Program-made: the position numbers and the translations under genes
Assembly (NCBI GenBank): GCA_001695595.3
Contig: MBPM02000015.1
Coordinates: 930,001-994,000, forward strand
Direction: 5' to 3'
Source: Plasmopara viticola
Lineage: Eukaryota; Oomycota; Peronosporomycetes; Peronosporales; Peronosporaceae
DNA length: 64,000 bases
Notes under the pieces: generated by a model
What the model was told of the DNA's origin: nothing
Database searches by the model: none
The model's input: only the letters and a program-made list of their open reading frames with translations
In this document: positions 23,813-33,309 of the stretch, in pieces
How positions within the stretch are numbered: the stretch's first letter is position 1
Layout of the letters: every line of letters starts with the position of its first letter

Positions 23813-24641
23813 ATGAGCGCAAAGAGCCCCGAGGTCGTGGACGGCATGATCGATGACACGTTACTAGGCATTCTCGTCATTCTTCTAGTCGTGATGCTTA
23901 GCACAGGCTATGTTTACGTACAACAGCTGCGGCAGGGAAATGCGACTCCGCGTGACACTGCGGCCAATCGTAACTTGGCTCGGACGGCGCCGTCTACGGC
24001 CGCGGGGCTGGCTTCCGTGCCCGAGCGCGCTGCTATCTCTACTGTACATTTAAATGAGCGTCAATTACGTCTACACGCTTCGTTGCCCATGTGCAATGGT
24101 GCACGCTGCGTTACCATTAGCGGGGACGCACTATTTAAGACTGGGAAGCCCGAAGCGTTGGCATGGACGAACGACGAAGTACCGGCGTTGCTACTGGATC
24201 TATCCCACGTGGCCGACGTGTATCTGCTGTGCATGGTGAACGATGCCAACGATACACAGAGGATGCAGCAAATCCGCGACTTCGTGGCGACGCATCCGGT
24301 CTTAAAGGGCCATGACTTGACTTCTGGGGGCATGAAGACGCACAGAATCCTTTTCTGTACGACAACAATCGGCAAGATAGCCTTTGTACGACAAATCGAA
24401 CCTCAGATCCATGTGGAAGGTAAGAAGGCTACGAGATACTTTAAAAGAAAAATGCTGATGTGGTTTTGTTGGACCAGTTGACAGTGGAGTCACAAGTGAG
24501 TTGGAAAGGCACGTTCCTCGAATCGTACACGTCCCGATCTCGTCCGAGCATGCAGCAACGCCCTCGATTCCTAATGTAATTCATGTGGGCGACAGCTTTA
24601 GTGGCTATTTCTCGCTGATTAGCGCAAAAGAACGAGCGTAA
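23813..24641 (+). CDS. PEX22: PEX22-like peroxisome assembly protein, 2 exons
   Basis: Pex22 anchors the ubiquitin-conjugating enzyme Pex4 at the peroxisomal membrane for recycling of Pex5. Exon 1 is 23813-24419 and exon 2 is 24478-24641; the 58-bp intron is GT-AG and phase 1, giving 256 residues. A single membrane span lies at about residues 16-38 (LLGILVILLVVMLSTGYVYV), as expected for Pex22. The soluble domain has VPALLLDLSHVADVYLLCMV and later HRILFCTTTIGKIAFVRQIE, which resembles the RVLFCSTENGRSSFVRQLEP-type core of plant PEX22. Exon 2 continues with SELERHVPRIVHVP, the expected C-terminal helix. The ATG at 23813 is used because the open frame upstream begins with GTG. It ends 60 bp from the stop of the convergent chaperonin gene. 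Confidence 0.82.
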
Positions 24642-24701
24642 CATTAGTGTGCCATGCTAATATTACCACGACTGGTCTTTATTGATTAGTTAGGTAATAT
24701 T

Positions 24702-26614
24702 CTAGCTCAATTTGGTTGCACTTGTCCTCGGAAGCACTTTATCGATCCTTAAAAGCTGTTCAAGAGACTCCAGAACGAGAAATAACAGCGTCTCGATCCG
24801 CCTCCACGGATGGATGAGCCCTAATGCCGCAGGATCACCACTTACGAGCTCAGGGATCTGAATGGGCCCTGCCGCTGTCTGGATGATGCGAGAGTAATCA
24901 AGTGTGTATCCAAGCATTTCTTGCTTGTGATGCTCTCGAGTATTGAGTTTTGAGTAAGTCAACGCAATTTGCCGTTGATTTTCCATACAAAATCGTTCGC
25001 TTCGGTCGCTCTCATTGGTTCCACTCAAATTGTTGCGTAAAGTACTAACTACTTCAATGAGGGCCATTGCAATGATATTTCTTGCCAGCGAAAACAATAC
25101 TGGATCACGTGACTGAAACTCACTAAAATTTGCATCTTGCAGCCAACGTGCAACGGCCAATTCTGTTGCTCCCCCACCTCTGCAAGTGTAGACTATTGAA
25201 CCGTTATTATTGACTGGTTCCCACCAGCTTCTCAGGACTCGAAGGCTCTTGACAATTGCCGCATAATACTGCTTGTACACTCCTTTCGATGGCGCATATA
25301 TCAAAAGCTGGGGAACTACAATGTCTTGCTCAAAATCTACTGTACCTTTGCGGGTTGTTCCTGGTCTCAACAACCCGCATAGTCTTAAATATGCTTGTTG
25401 GTGGATATTCACTCGAGAAACTCCTTTTAAAGACAAACCAATATGGTCAGCCACTCGTATCTCGTCGAAAACACTTGCAACAGGTACTATTCCTGCGTGA
25501 ATGCAAAGTGCCTCCACATCTTCTGGCTCGGCCAATTGAACACACGCAATGCTTTGACGAGTGCAAGCTGCGATGACACTTTCATCAATAGCCTTGGTGC
25601 TGACAAGAAGCTGTACGTCAAAAGTATCACGTAGAAAACGTAGAAACTTCAAGATAAAGAGATGCGCAGCATCGTGTGCTGTAAATAATTCGTCCTCTGT
25701 AGTTGTTGCAAGCTTAACGTTTGTAGATCCGGCTTCAAGCGAAAGGGAGCACGTCAAGCACGCAAAGTGCACCGAGGTTTGACACTTGTCCAGTATGATC
25801 AGAGACTGCGATGCTACCAATGACTTTTTCAGAATGAAATCGTCTTGAGGAACAACACAGGAATCGTACACTGAGGGTGCAACCATGAAGATGATTGCGT
25901 CAGGGGCACACTTGAGGAATTGTTGCGCACGTCGGAACAAGAGCTTTCCAATCGTCTCAGATGCGTTAAAAGATCCACAAAACGTAAAGATCCACTTGAG
26001 CACTAAATTGATGAAAAATGGTAAAGCTCGTTCGCCAAGCAATCCACGCAAGGCAGACGCCAAAATGTTTGTACTCGCGTCTCGAAACTGGGCAACATCT
26101 TGAAGAATTAGCACATCAGTACCCCTTTTTTTAATAAAAAACTGATAGCTACCTCGCGTAAAGGCTGCTTTGTGTCAGTATCGAGGTCAATAGACACGGA
26201 TAATCTTAAATGAAGTAGCCAAGACGAGGGCGACTCTATTTCGCGTTGGAATTGCCACTTTAATTCGCCAAACGCTCTTGACAATCGCGCACGACCGACA
26301 CTGTTCCAATCGCCCTGCGCTCTTCTGGTCGTATGCCTCGTTGCAGCATCTAGTAGCAGAATAAACTCGCTCGAAGCGTCTCCCAGTTGCTGGTACACGC
26401 CATTGGCAGCAGTGAGGAGGTACGTGGCCAGCGGATCACCGGCATCTAAGCCTCGTTTCCACGTTGCAAGAACAGCGTGGCCTTCGCTTGTAACAACAGG
26501 AGCGTCTGGCGGTTGAAACAGCAGCGTCCCTTCGCCGCAAGGCCCAAAGCTTGGTCGACAAAGCGCCGCTAAGCTTCCCGTGACACGTTCTAGCTCGATC
26601 GCGAAGCTTGTCAT
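24702..26614 (-). pseudogene. CCT/BBS-type chaperonin-like gene with one frameshift
   Basis: Two overlapping minus-strand frames, 26614-26108 and 26114-24702, form one group II chaperonin-like protein of roughly 630 residues. The first part has the chaperonin-like N-terminus (LCRPSFGPCGEGTLLF, VVTSEGHAVLATWKRG, NGVYQQLGDASSEFILLLDA). This corresponds to the nucleotide-binding entry of CCT-family proteins but with weakened ATPase motifs. The second part covers the remaining equatorial and apical regions, including SKGVYKQYYAAIVKSLRVLR, YTCRGGGATELAVARWL and TLDYSRIIQTAAG. The weakened motifs and length point to the vertebrate-type BBS10/BBS12/MKKS branch, which assists BBSome assembly at cilia; the exact member is uncertain. 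The frames meet at a homopolymer (A7G4 on minus, 26122-26132) where one base appears to be missing. No phase-compatible intron bridges it. It may be a sequencing error and the gene may be intact. The real ATG is at 26614. Confidence 0.6.
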
Positions 26615-26919
26615 TCGCTGTCGCTTCGCCAAGGTATCTTGTGTGTAGTATGATGTACACTATGTGTTGGGTAGCCGCTTCGAGGCAACATGGAACGGAG
26701 GCGAGGCGTAATAAGTGTCTAATAAAACTATCTGTATTGTCATCATTTAAACTGCAACCAAAAGCAAATTGTATAGGAAAGTTTAGGAAGAAAAAGCAGA
26801 TCCCAAATATTCTCATAGAGAGAGATCTGCAATAAGGCGACGAAAATGACCTAGAATGTCTGTCGTTGCTTCGTCAATTGGCGCGCTTGAGCAATGAAAA
26901 AAAACACCCTGGTGCAGAT

Positions 26920-27621
26920 TTACTCTCCACCCTTCTTCCCACCCGTTTTCGACTTGATCGTCTCAATCCCCGCTGCAGCCGTAGTCTTGGCCTTTTCTAG
27001 TCCCGTAGTAGACGCCGCACGAGCCTGCAGCGCACATTGATGAGCATGCATGTCATTAAACCCTTTCACACTACACTTGTGGTAGAATAACAACGCACTT
27101 TTTCCAAAGCGCCCGACGCAACAAGCGACGTTCTCTCGTACGCTCCACTCGCAAGATTCGATGACTTTTTATAAGCGTCCGTCTCTCTAAACTTGTCATA
27201 CTTTTCCTGGCTCGCGTTGGCTGCGCTAGCAAGTGTCTTACCAGCATTTGAGGATTTGGCCGCTTCAAGTGCAGCGCCTGACTTCTCTTTAAACATGGAA
27301 AACGTCTGGCCTAGTACCCTGCAATAGCATTCGATCATGGGCGTGAGACCCCAACTTATTTGAGGAAAATCATGGACAATATGCGACGAACTTGGAGGCT
27401 GTGTTGGCACCGTTCTTGAGCTTGTCCACAGGCAACACATTGCTCATGGACGAGCAGTCGCCCGACTTGGTCGAGGCTGTTGTCTCGTCACTGTCCGAGT
27501 CGGCATCATGGGCTTGCGGCTGGTTCTCCTTGGTCGTCATATTCTCGGATTCGCCATTGAAAATGAGGCTGTCTAGTTCTTTATCGTCTGTCTGCATCTG
27601 CTTCAAAGACACGTCATCCAT
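26920..27621 (-). CDS. Ala-rich helical protein of unknown function, 3 exons
   Basis: Exons 27392-27621, 27099-27318 and 26920-27024 join through two GT-AG introns (73 and 74 bp) with matching phase, giving 184 residues from ATG 27621. The first donor is GTTCGT, a weaker form. Residues 1-70 are acidic and polar (KELDSLIFNGESENMTTKEN). From about residue 77 the chain becomes an Ala/Ser/Lys-rich amphipathic helix with an irregular repeat: KSGAALEAAKSSNAGKTLAS, ANASQEKYDKF, NLASGAYERTSLVASGALEK, ARAASTTGLEKAKTTAAAG. It ends KTGGKKGGE. The spacing suggests a long helix or coiled coil that could lie on a membrane or partner. I do not recognise the family. It is in tandem with the chaperonin gene, about 305 bp upstream of it. 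Confidence 0.7.
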
Positions 27622-30405
27622 GGTAGTCGCGGGGCTGTTCTACTTGTGCTTTAGAGGCGAAAAATGAGATTGTACGGGTTGTAAGGAACGATGGGCACGC
27701 CGATTGGCAGAAAATCCGAGTGCTCATCATTTTTCATGCCCATCTGTGCTGACAGCACAAATCCTCTAATAAGCGATAACATATGTTTTCGAGAGGTAAT
27801 ATGCTACATACAAGGTCACGTGCAGCACTGTTTGCTTACATATGCCACAATTCATTTTGCTTTTTATCCTCAATCTTGTCTACTGTACTCTTTGACTTAA
27901 ACAGAGTATAGCCTAAGTGTTCGTTCAATTTTAAAGAAAGAGACGATCGGCTGGTGCTTACAAAACCAACATCAGGATAACCTTCATCAGGCACCCATTT
28001 TTCATTTGCCTGACAAGAAAAATCCATTCAATGTTGTTTGCGACGCTTGGATCTAAACCTTGATTGCACGCTACAGAAATTAGGGGGAGAGTAAGTCATC
28101 CTTCTGGTGCAGGCATCGCATAACAGAATAATTTGCCATAAAGTACAATAAAGGTGGAGTTTTAAGTGCATCTTCTAGGATCTAAGCTATTTGTAATATA
28201 CTCAGACCACAAATCTTTGTGAATAGCAAATTATACGCCCTATTCAATCCTGCGAATGACAAGGCGACTGAATTTCCTTCCAAAATGTGACTTTTGCATC
28301 GAATTCAAACCGGACAAACTTCAAGTGCTCGTCGAATGCACTTTCGCGCACGCCCGATTGTGTGCTGACCGATACTTATCGGGCCGTAAGTTCTTTTGAC
28401 GAACAACTTAAGAAACTTAAGGCATTTTAGAGCCCTACAGACAAAAAGAACGTCGAAAAGAAAGCCCATAGGCAACGAACGACAATTCGATCGCCTTGAA
28501 AAGGAATATGTTTTGCTTTACTAAAAGGTCATGAAGAGAAGATTTGGCCAAATTGTTGTGCCAGACGACGAAATTCTGAACTAGAGAAGTCTTCTGAAGG
28601 CAAATGATAAATTGATCTAGTGGTCATTCTGATCGAGAGCATTTCGTATGATGTTCGCTACATACTCACGTCCATACAGATTTCTCATCATGCAGGTAAT
28701 TACGACATCTGCCAACGCGTTAAGCCCGCAGCTGGAACTATATCAGCCTCGACTTTGTCTTTGGCTTGCCAAATACTGACGGTCAAGCATCCTTCATGAT
28801 CTTCGAGTATTGCCAACGATAGATCGTAGGTTAAGCCAATGCATCGAACAAAGAGCAAGCGCATAGTTAGATACATAAATAAATTATGTGATCTTTCGGA
28901 CACAATTGATGTCCGCACTTTACCGCTGCAATTTGACCTACACTTCACTTAGTGATGTTAACAGCAAACTGGAAAGTCATACAAAGGAAGTCGACCGTAT
29001 GCTCGAAGATGCATTGTGCACTGTGTGCGCTAATGTGAGTCGACAACTGCCAATGGCTGACTTTGCATTTACCGCGCATTAACATGGACTGATTAAAGAT
29101 AAAAGCTACCACAACCCACGCGCTAGGACTAAGTTGAATCTTGCGCGGGATGCTGGTAGCTATCGGACGCATTCCTTTTGCCGAATTCGGTATCCCTCGT
29201 TACACTACGAGGCTTCATTGGTGAATAGAGCGTTCAGCCCACCCAATTGTTAGACAACCATTTTGAGCGCGAGTCATAGAGCAGTCACAACTCCCGGATG
29301 TGATTGCCCATTCATTTCATCTCCACCTGTCTTAATTCGGATCCTATGCGTATCACACTAGGTACCTTTCAGTCCCGAATCGAGCGACGAAACACTCGAG
29401 CCACAATGTCGGTTCGTGGACGAGTTGGCAATCCAAGCTTTCTAAAGTGACACTGGAAGACTATACTGTTTCTAAAGCGGTACGCTGGTAGCTATGCGCC
29501 TAGTTTTGAAGACCCCTCATTGCTCCATGGAGCTTTCTCATCAGGAAACATATTTAGCTACCGCACACCCGGGCAGTCACGCTTTATAGATATGATTGCC
29601 TGGTCCACTTTGGGGACCTAGCTGCCTTGACTTGAATCCTACGAGTGTACCCTATAGTTCCGAGTCGAGCCTTCTAGCCACTCGAGCCCTCGAGCCACTC
29701 GGGTGGCCGTTTGATTGCAGCAGCGTGGTGCCAATGATAAAATTTCATTCGTCACAGACAACACTGAATTGTCGTTATGAATCTGCTCGATACTGTTATT
29801 AACTATTTCTGAGGTCTTCGTCTGCTATGACGAATACGAAATTGGGCGCAGCAATAAGTGGCGTACATTTCGCGGAACATGGCTTCAGTGAAGCCACTAA
29901 GCAGAAAGTTTGCCTCAATGCATGGTCCACTTGTAAGCGGTTTTGAATGTGTCAAACACCAATATTTTTATCAAAGCCATTCGTTTGTTTTAATGTTGCT
30001 TACATGCTTCAAGTTTTATGCTTCCCTCCTGCAATATACTCGGAAAGGGTAGCTTTCACGTTTTACTATGTAATACACATAAGACGCTTATTTACTGTGC
30101 TACTAAGATTGCAATATCTGATTCATTCATTACCCTTCGAGTCAAAGATTTAGTAAAGGGGATTTGCTGCCGGTAATGTCTAATTTGGTTTGTCTTTTGA
30201 TGCACACTTTAACATGGCTGTTAGGTCTCAAGCTTTTGCCTCGCTCGTTCGCCATATAAGACGTTGCGCGAGGCACTGGACTTTGCATCTTCGATCTCGT
30301 GCTCGTTACAATAAATAAATTCCGTCTCTCTTGCTTCCACCGAAGCCTAAATTAGTTTTATGTGCGTATTGTTTCACGGAATATTCAACAGAAATTTTTT
30401 TTTTC
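27622..30405. other. Spacer with decayed coding traces
   Basis: No intact gene recognised. A plus-strand fragment at 28888-29082 (SLSDVNSKLESHTKEVDRML, then EDALCTVCANV) resembles another fragment at about 35905-36010. A minus-strand frame at 28700-28948 has an internal MRLLFVRCIGLTYDLSLA that looks weakly like a secretion signal, but nothing follows that I can name. The stretch 29200-30400 shows no feature I can support. Confidence 0.35.
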
Positions 30406-30466
30406 AAAAACGATAGCGGAATTAAAACTTTACATTCCTATAAGTTTTAATTCCGCTATCGTTTTT
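30406..30466. repeat. Perfect 25-bp inverted repeat
   Basis: The arm aaaaacgatagcggaattaa plus aactt (30406-30430) is repeated exactly in reverse complement at 30442-30466, around an 11-base spacer (tacattcctat). It would form a long perfect hairpin in DNA or RNA. It ends two bases before the 12-bp target duplication of SINE-like copy 3. Perfect arms imply recent origin or conversion. Confidence 0.9.
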
Positions 30467-30468
30467 TT

Positions 30469-30480
30469 CGTAGCTGTCTT
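30469..30480. repeat. Target-site duplication, left copy (SINE copy 3)
   Basis: The 12-bp word cgtagctgtctt occurs here and again exactly at 30801-30812, immediately on either side of SINE-like copy 3. A perfect direct repeat of this length at both element ends is the mark of target-primed retroposition. Confidence 0.9.
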
Positions 30481-30800
30481 GTATTGTATTGTATTGTATT
30501 ACGTTATCGCGTTGCCAAGTTATGCACGTGCTAGGCTCAGTCTGGCTAGTCCACGGCATAGAGTGGTGTCCTCATACGTCGAGTCTCGTTCGGCGGGCAG
30601 TGCAGCCAGCACCGAGGTCGTGAGGGTCTTCCATTATTTTGATTATCTTTGACTTGGTAAGAGCCCAGGTGGCGCTCTGGTGCTGGAGACCATCGCGTCG
30701 AGGGTGAGACTCGTTAGAGACCTGCAGTTGCCCGAAAGCACCTGCCCGAAGCGCGCAAGTATTTAGCCCCCGCGCTTGGAAGGAGGGCGTCACCCCAACC
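30481..30800 (-). mobile_element. SINE-like element, copy 3 (with 12-bp TSD)
   Basis: Same family as copies 1, 2 and 4, inserted in minus orientation. On the minus strand it runs from GGTTGGGGTGACGCCCTCC (at 30800) to GGCAACGCGATAACG and a tail of about four ATACA units (30481-30505 on the plus strand, gtattgtattgtattg). It is flanked by perfect copies of cgtagctgtctt at 30469-30480 and 30801-30812. The simple-repeat tail and the target duplication together support LINE-mobilised insertion. It has small internal differences from the other copies, for example GTCAAAGATAATCAAAATAA where others read GTCAGAGCTAAGCAAAATAA. Confidence 0.88.
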
Positions 30801-30812
30801 CGTAGCTGTCTT

Positions 30813-31463
30813 CTTTTCGAAAATTGTTTTAGTCGGTGTAAAACCTTTACGCACTCATTTTATCGCTAAGAAATCCCATATTTCATCTATAACGACCAGA
30901 TTATGCTCAAAGTTGATTTCGCTTCTCATTCACGTTCACTGCTACAGACGCGTAAAGCGCTTTTGTCATCCACAATCGCTCGCAGTCGATAAGAGTGTGG
31001 TATCCGTATCGATAAATAAATAATGGCTTGTAGTGTAGTGTATTGTCTTTGCTGCAGCCAAGAAATCCGTTTGAAAAGCCTCTACATATGTTCATTAAAA
31101 ATCAAACAGCTTACCAGCGCTGCTGCTTCGACTGCACTGATCGATGTGTTGAATCATGTCGAAAATACTTGTTCTGGATCAACTTGAACCCTTGTTCCGC
31201 TGCTCTTGTCAGAATATTGTGACATTAAGCGCCTATTTATTGTGGAATGCATGGCGTGCATTGTTACTACCATTTCTTGGTCGTTCTACTGATGTGTCAT
31301 GAGGTCGTTTAATGATATGGACGAGTTGCGAGGCAATGCTAGATAGAAATTAGCATCTTGTTGCGTAGTATATATGGTAAAAGGAGCAATATATTTCTAT
31401 CGGCAGAAGCTCAGTTCGGTGTAAAAAAATATAGCTGTGTTTGTCTTCCTCCAGAACTATAAC
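30813..31463. other. Spacer without a supported gene
   Basis: About 0.65 kb between SINE-like copy 3 and the RxLR-like relic. A minus-strand frame at 30907-31095 has no recognisable domain. Nothing else is supported. Confidence 0.35.
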
Positions 31464-31625
31464 ATGCGTTTGTTGTTATGTGACCTAGTCATTCGTACTG
31501 TGCAATGTGCTTGTGCCAAAGATACTTCGTGATTTTTCGGTAGTCACCTCTAGTAACGATAAATATACAGGCTTCAGGACGCATCACCCTCAATTAGCAA
31601 CGTCCATAATCAATAATTCTTTACT
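31464..31625 (+). pseudogene. Possible RxLR effector relic
   Basis: A plus-strand ATG at 31464 starts MRLLLCDLVIRTVQCACAKD, which resembles an oomycete secretion signal. After a stop and frame change, the sequence reads DFSVVTSSNDKYTGFRTHHP. This resembles the pre-RxLR and RFLRTH region of RxLR effectors, with residues of the motif missing (GFRTHH). No effector domain follows. The trace is short and broken, so this is suggestive only. It lies convergent to, and just beyond the stop codon of, the methyltransferase-hydroxylase gene. Confidence 0.35.
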
Positions 31626-31632
31626 CTTATTC

Positions 31633-33309
31633 TTAACACTCCCCACCGCTATCAAGTACAGTCTGCTTGTTGAAATACTCAATAAACTCATCCAGCTCAT
31701 CCGAATGACCTCCACGCGCACGACCCCTAGGCAAGTGATCTGGTCGGTAAAAATCGACAATCAGCACCAATCGCGTTGCATCCGGATGGTGATTGTACGC
31801 ATAGTGTAACTTGCTGTCGTCAAACACAATAAGTTCACGCTCGCGATGGTACGATGTCTCGCCACCTACCACCATGGCACAGCATGGTTCTCCATTGGGT
31901 AGCATCGGTACAATTAAAGGGAAATGGACACGGAGAACGTGATTGGCCAAGTCTGCCCAACCTCGGTGGGCAGTCAGTGTCGTGTTGGGACCAAGTTTCG
32001 AGAACAAAGCAGTGCGAATATTGGGAAGACTCTGTAAAAGTTTCGTCGTACGTGGACACATGGAGCACGTGGGGGTCACCCACGTCGTTTTGGATGCATC
32101 AAAGGCCGGAAACGTGTAGCAAAACGGGAAGACACGCCATTCGCTCTCACCCTCCGTATAGTGCTTTTCCGGCCAAAACGGCCACGTCGTACTCTCTTGC
32201 ACGGCTTGCATTTCTTCCAGTATGACATGGTAGTGCTCTTTTAACACATCAAGTTGCGGAAAGAGGGTGTCGTACGAATAGTAATCGGGCATATCGTCAT
32301 CCTCGATCTCTTCCTCTGACGAATAGTCGACGCTGTCATTAATCCCCTCGAGTCGCAATTCCTCAATGCAATCAAACTCACGTTTTCGTAAACACAAGAA
32401 GCGGTAGCCCATCTGGTCTCGACGCAATAGTTCGAACAGCGGCGAGTGCTCGATCAAACAAGACGTTTCCAGTTCTGTGTGGCCTTCCTGGGGTGTAAAC
32501 TGATTGATTGCATTCCGCGTGGCATCAGAACTGAGCTTCGCACCCATCAAAGCTTCACGCGATACTAATTGCTCGTGAATGACTTCGAACAGCGGGAGTT
32601 GGTCTCGCACCGCTAACGGAGACGAAAGTAGCGAACGCTTTAAATGATCCGCTGCAGCGTCAGCCGGAATAAAATCTGCAATGAACAGCCGTCCACCAGG
32701 TTTGAGCACGCGTGCAATTTCCGCCACGGCCTGATCCATACATTGCACTTCTTGTAAACTCTGCACAGCGACGGCCACGTCGATTGAATGAGCAAGCAAT
32801 CCCGTCATTCTCTCGCACGAGTGATGGTACAGCCGCACTTTTCGCGTTGCAAATTCAGGGTGATGCGTTGTGAAGCCATCCCAAACTTCCTTGCTACGTT
32901 CAAGTGCCTGACCCGATAGATCCAGCCCCATGAGCTCAGCATGAGGGTACATTGTTTGCAGCTCACATAAACCGCCGCCTGCGCCACACCCGAGATCCAA
33001 GAGGGTAAAGGCCTTGTCTCGCCGTGCACCATGCTGCGCATCGACGTTCATGAGGCTGTCGTAGAGCTGCAATTGATACCGGTCAGCCTCATGCTGCACC
33101 TGAAACTTGCTGCGAAACCCATGATGCTGGCCCGTTTCAAGAGCAGTGGCGCTCGAGTTGACGTGGGTCGGGTCGCGCGGGTGATACCCCACATTGCAAC
33201 ATACTCGGTGGTGCTTTGTGTAGATGGGTGAGCTGTAAATCCGATCGTAGAACGCACAGACGTTGGAATCGCACGCTTTAATGCCATTAATGCGTTCGCG
33301 CGGCGCCAT
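31633..33309 (-). CDS. Fusion: SAM-dependent methyltransferase + aspartyl/asparaginyl beta-hydroxylase
   Basis: One exon encodes 558 residues from ATG 33309. Residues about 15-290 form a class I SAM-dependent methyltransferase: motif I LDLGCGAGGG (104-113), GLDLS (128-132), an SLQEVQ motif near 184-189 and VLKPGGRLFIADF (201-213). An acidic linker (SVDYSSEEEIEDDD) follows. Residues about 390-525 match the aspartyl/asparaginyl beta-hydroxylase fold, a 2-oxoglutarate/Fe(II) enzyme: HRGWADLANHVLRVHFPLIV (448-467), then ELIVFDDSKLHYAYN (492-506) and RLVLIVDFYRP. His462 and His502 fit the two Fe ligands of this family, and Arg513 could bind 2-oxoglutarate. No signal peptide or membrane anchor is visible, unlike animal AspH. 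The substrate is unknown; sequential modification of one substrate is an inference from the fusion. Confidence 0.88.
   Translation of the reverse strand: MAPRERINGIKACDSNVCAFYDRIYSSPIYTKHHRVCCNVGYHPRDPTHVNSSATALETGQHHGFRSKFQVQHEADRYQLQLYDSLMNVDAQHGARRDKAFTLLDLGCGAGGGLCELQTMYPHAELMGLDLSGQALERSKEVWDGFTTHHPEFATRKVRLYHHSCERMTGLLAHSIDVAVAVQSLQEVQCMDQAVAEIARVLKPGGRLFIADFIPADAAADHLKRSLLSSPLAVRDQLPLFEVIHEQLVSREALMGAKLSSDATRNAINQFTPQEGHTELETSCLIEHSPLFELLRRDQMGYRFLCLRKREFDCIEELRLEGINDSVDYSSEEEIEDDDMPDYYSYDTLFPQLDVLKEHYHVILEEMQAVQESTTWPFWPEKHYTEGESEWRVFPFCYTFPAFDASKTTWVTPTCSMCPRTTKLLQSLPNIRTALFSKLGPNTTLTAHRGWADLANHVLRVHFPLIVPMLPNGEPCCAMVVGGETSYHRERELIVFDDSKLHYAYNHHPDATRLVLIVDFYRPDHLPRGRARGGHSDELDEFIEYFNKQTVLDSGGEC

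Noticed and set aside
28700..28864. Minus-strand MRLLFVRCIGLTYDLSLA frame as a possible effector
   Set aside because: Only a weak signal-like start, 54 codons long, and without an RxLR or a domain.
31854..32225. 123-codon plus-strand frame opposite the hydroxylase domain
   Set aside because: Antisense shadow of a clearly coding exon.
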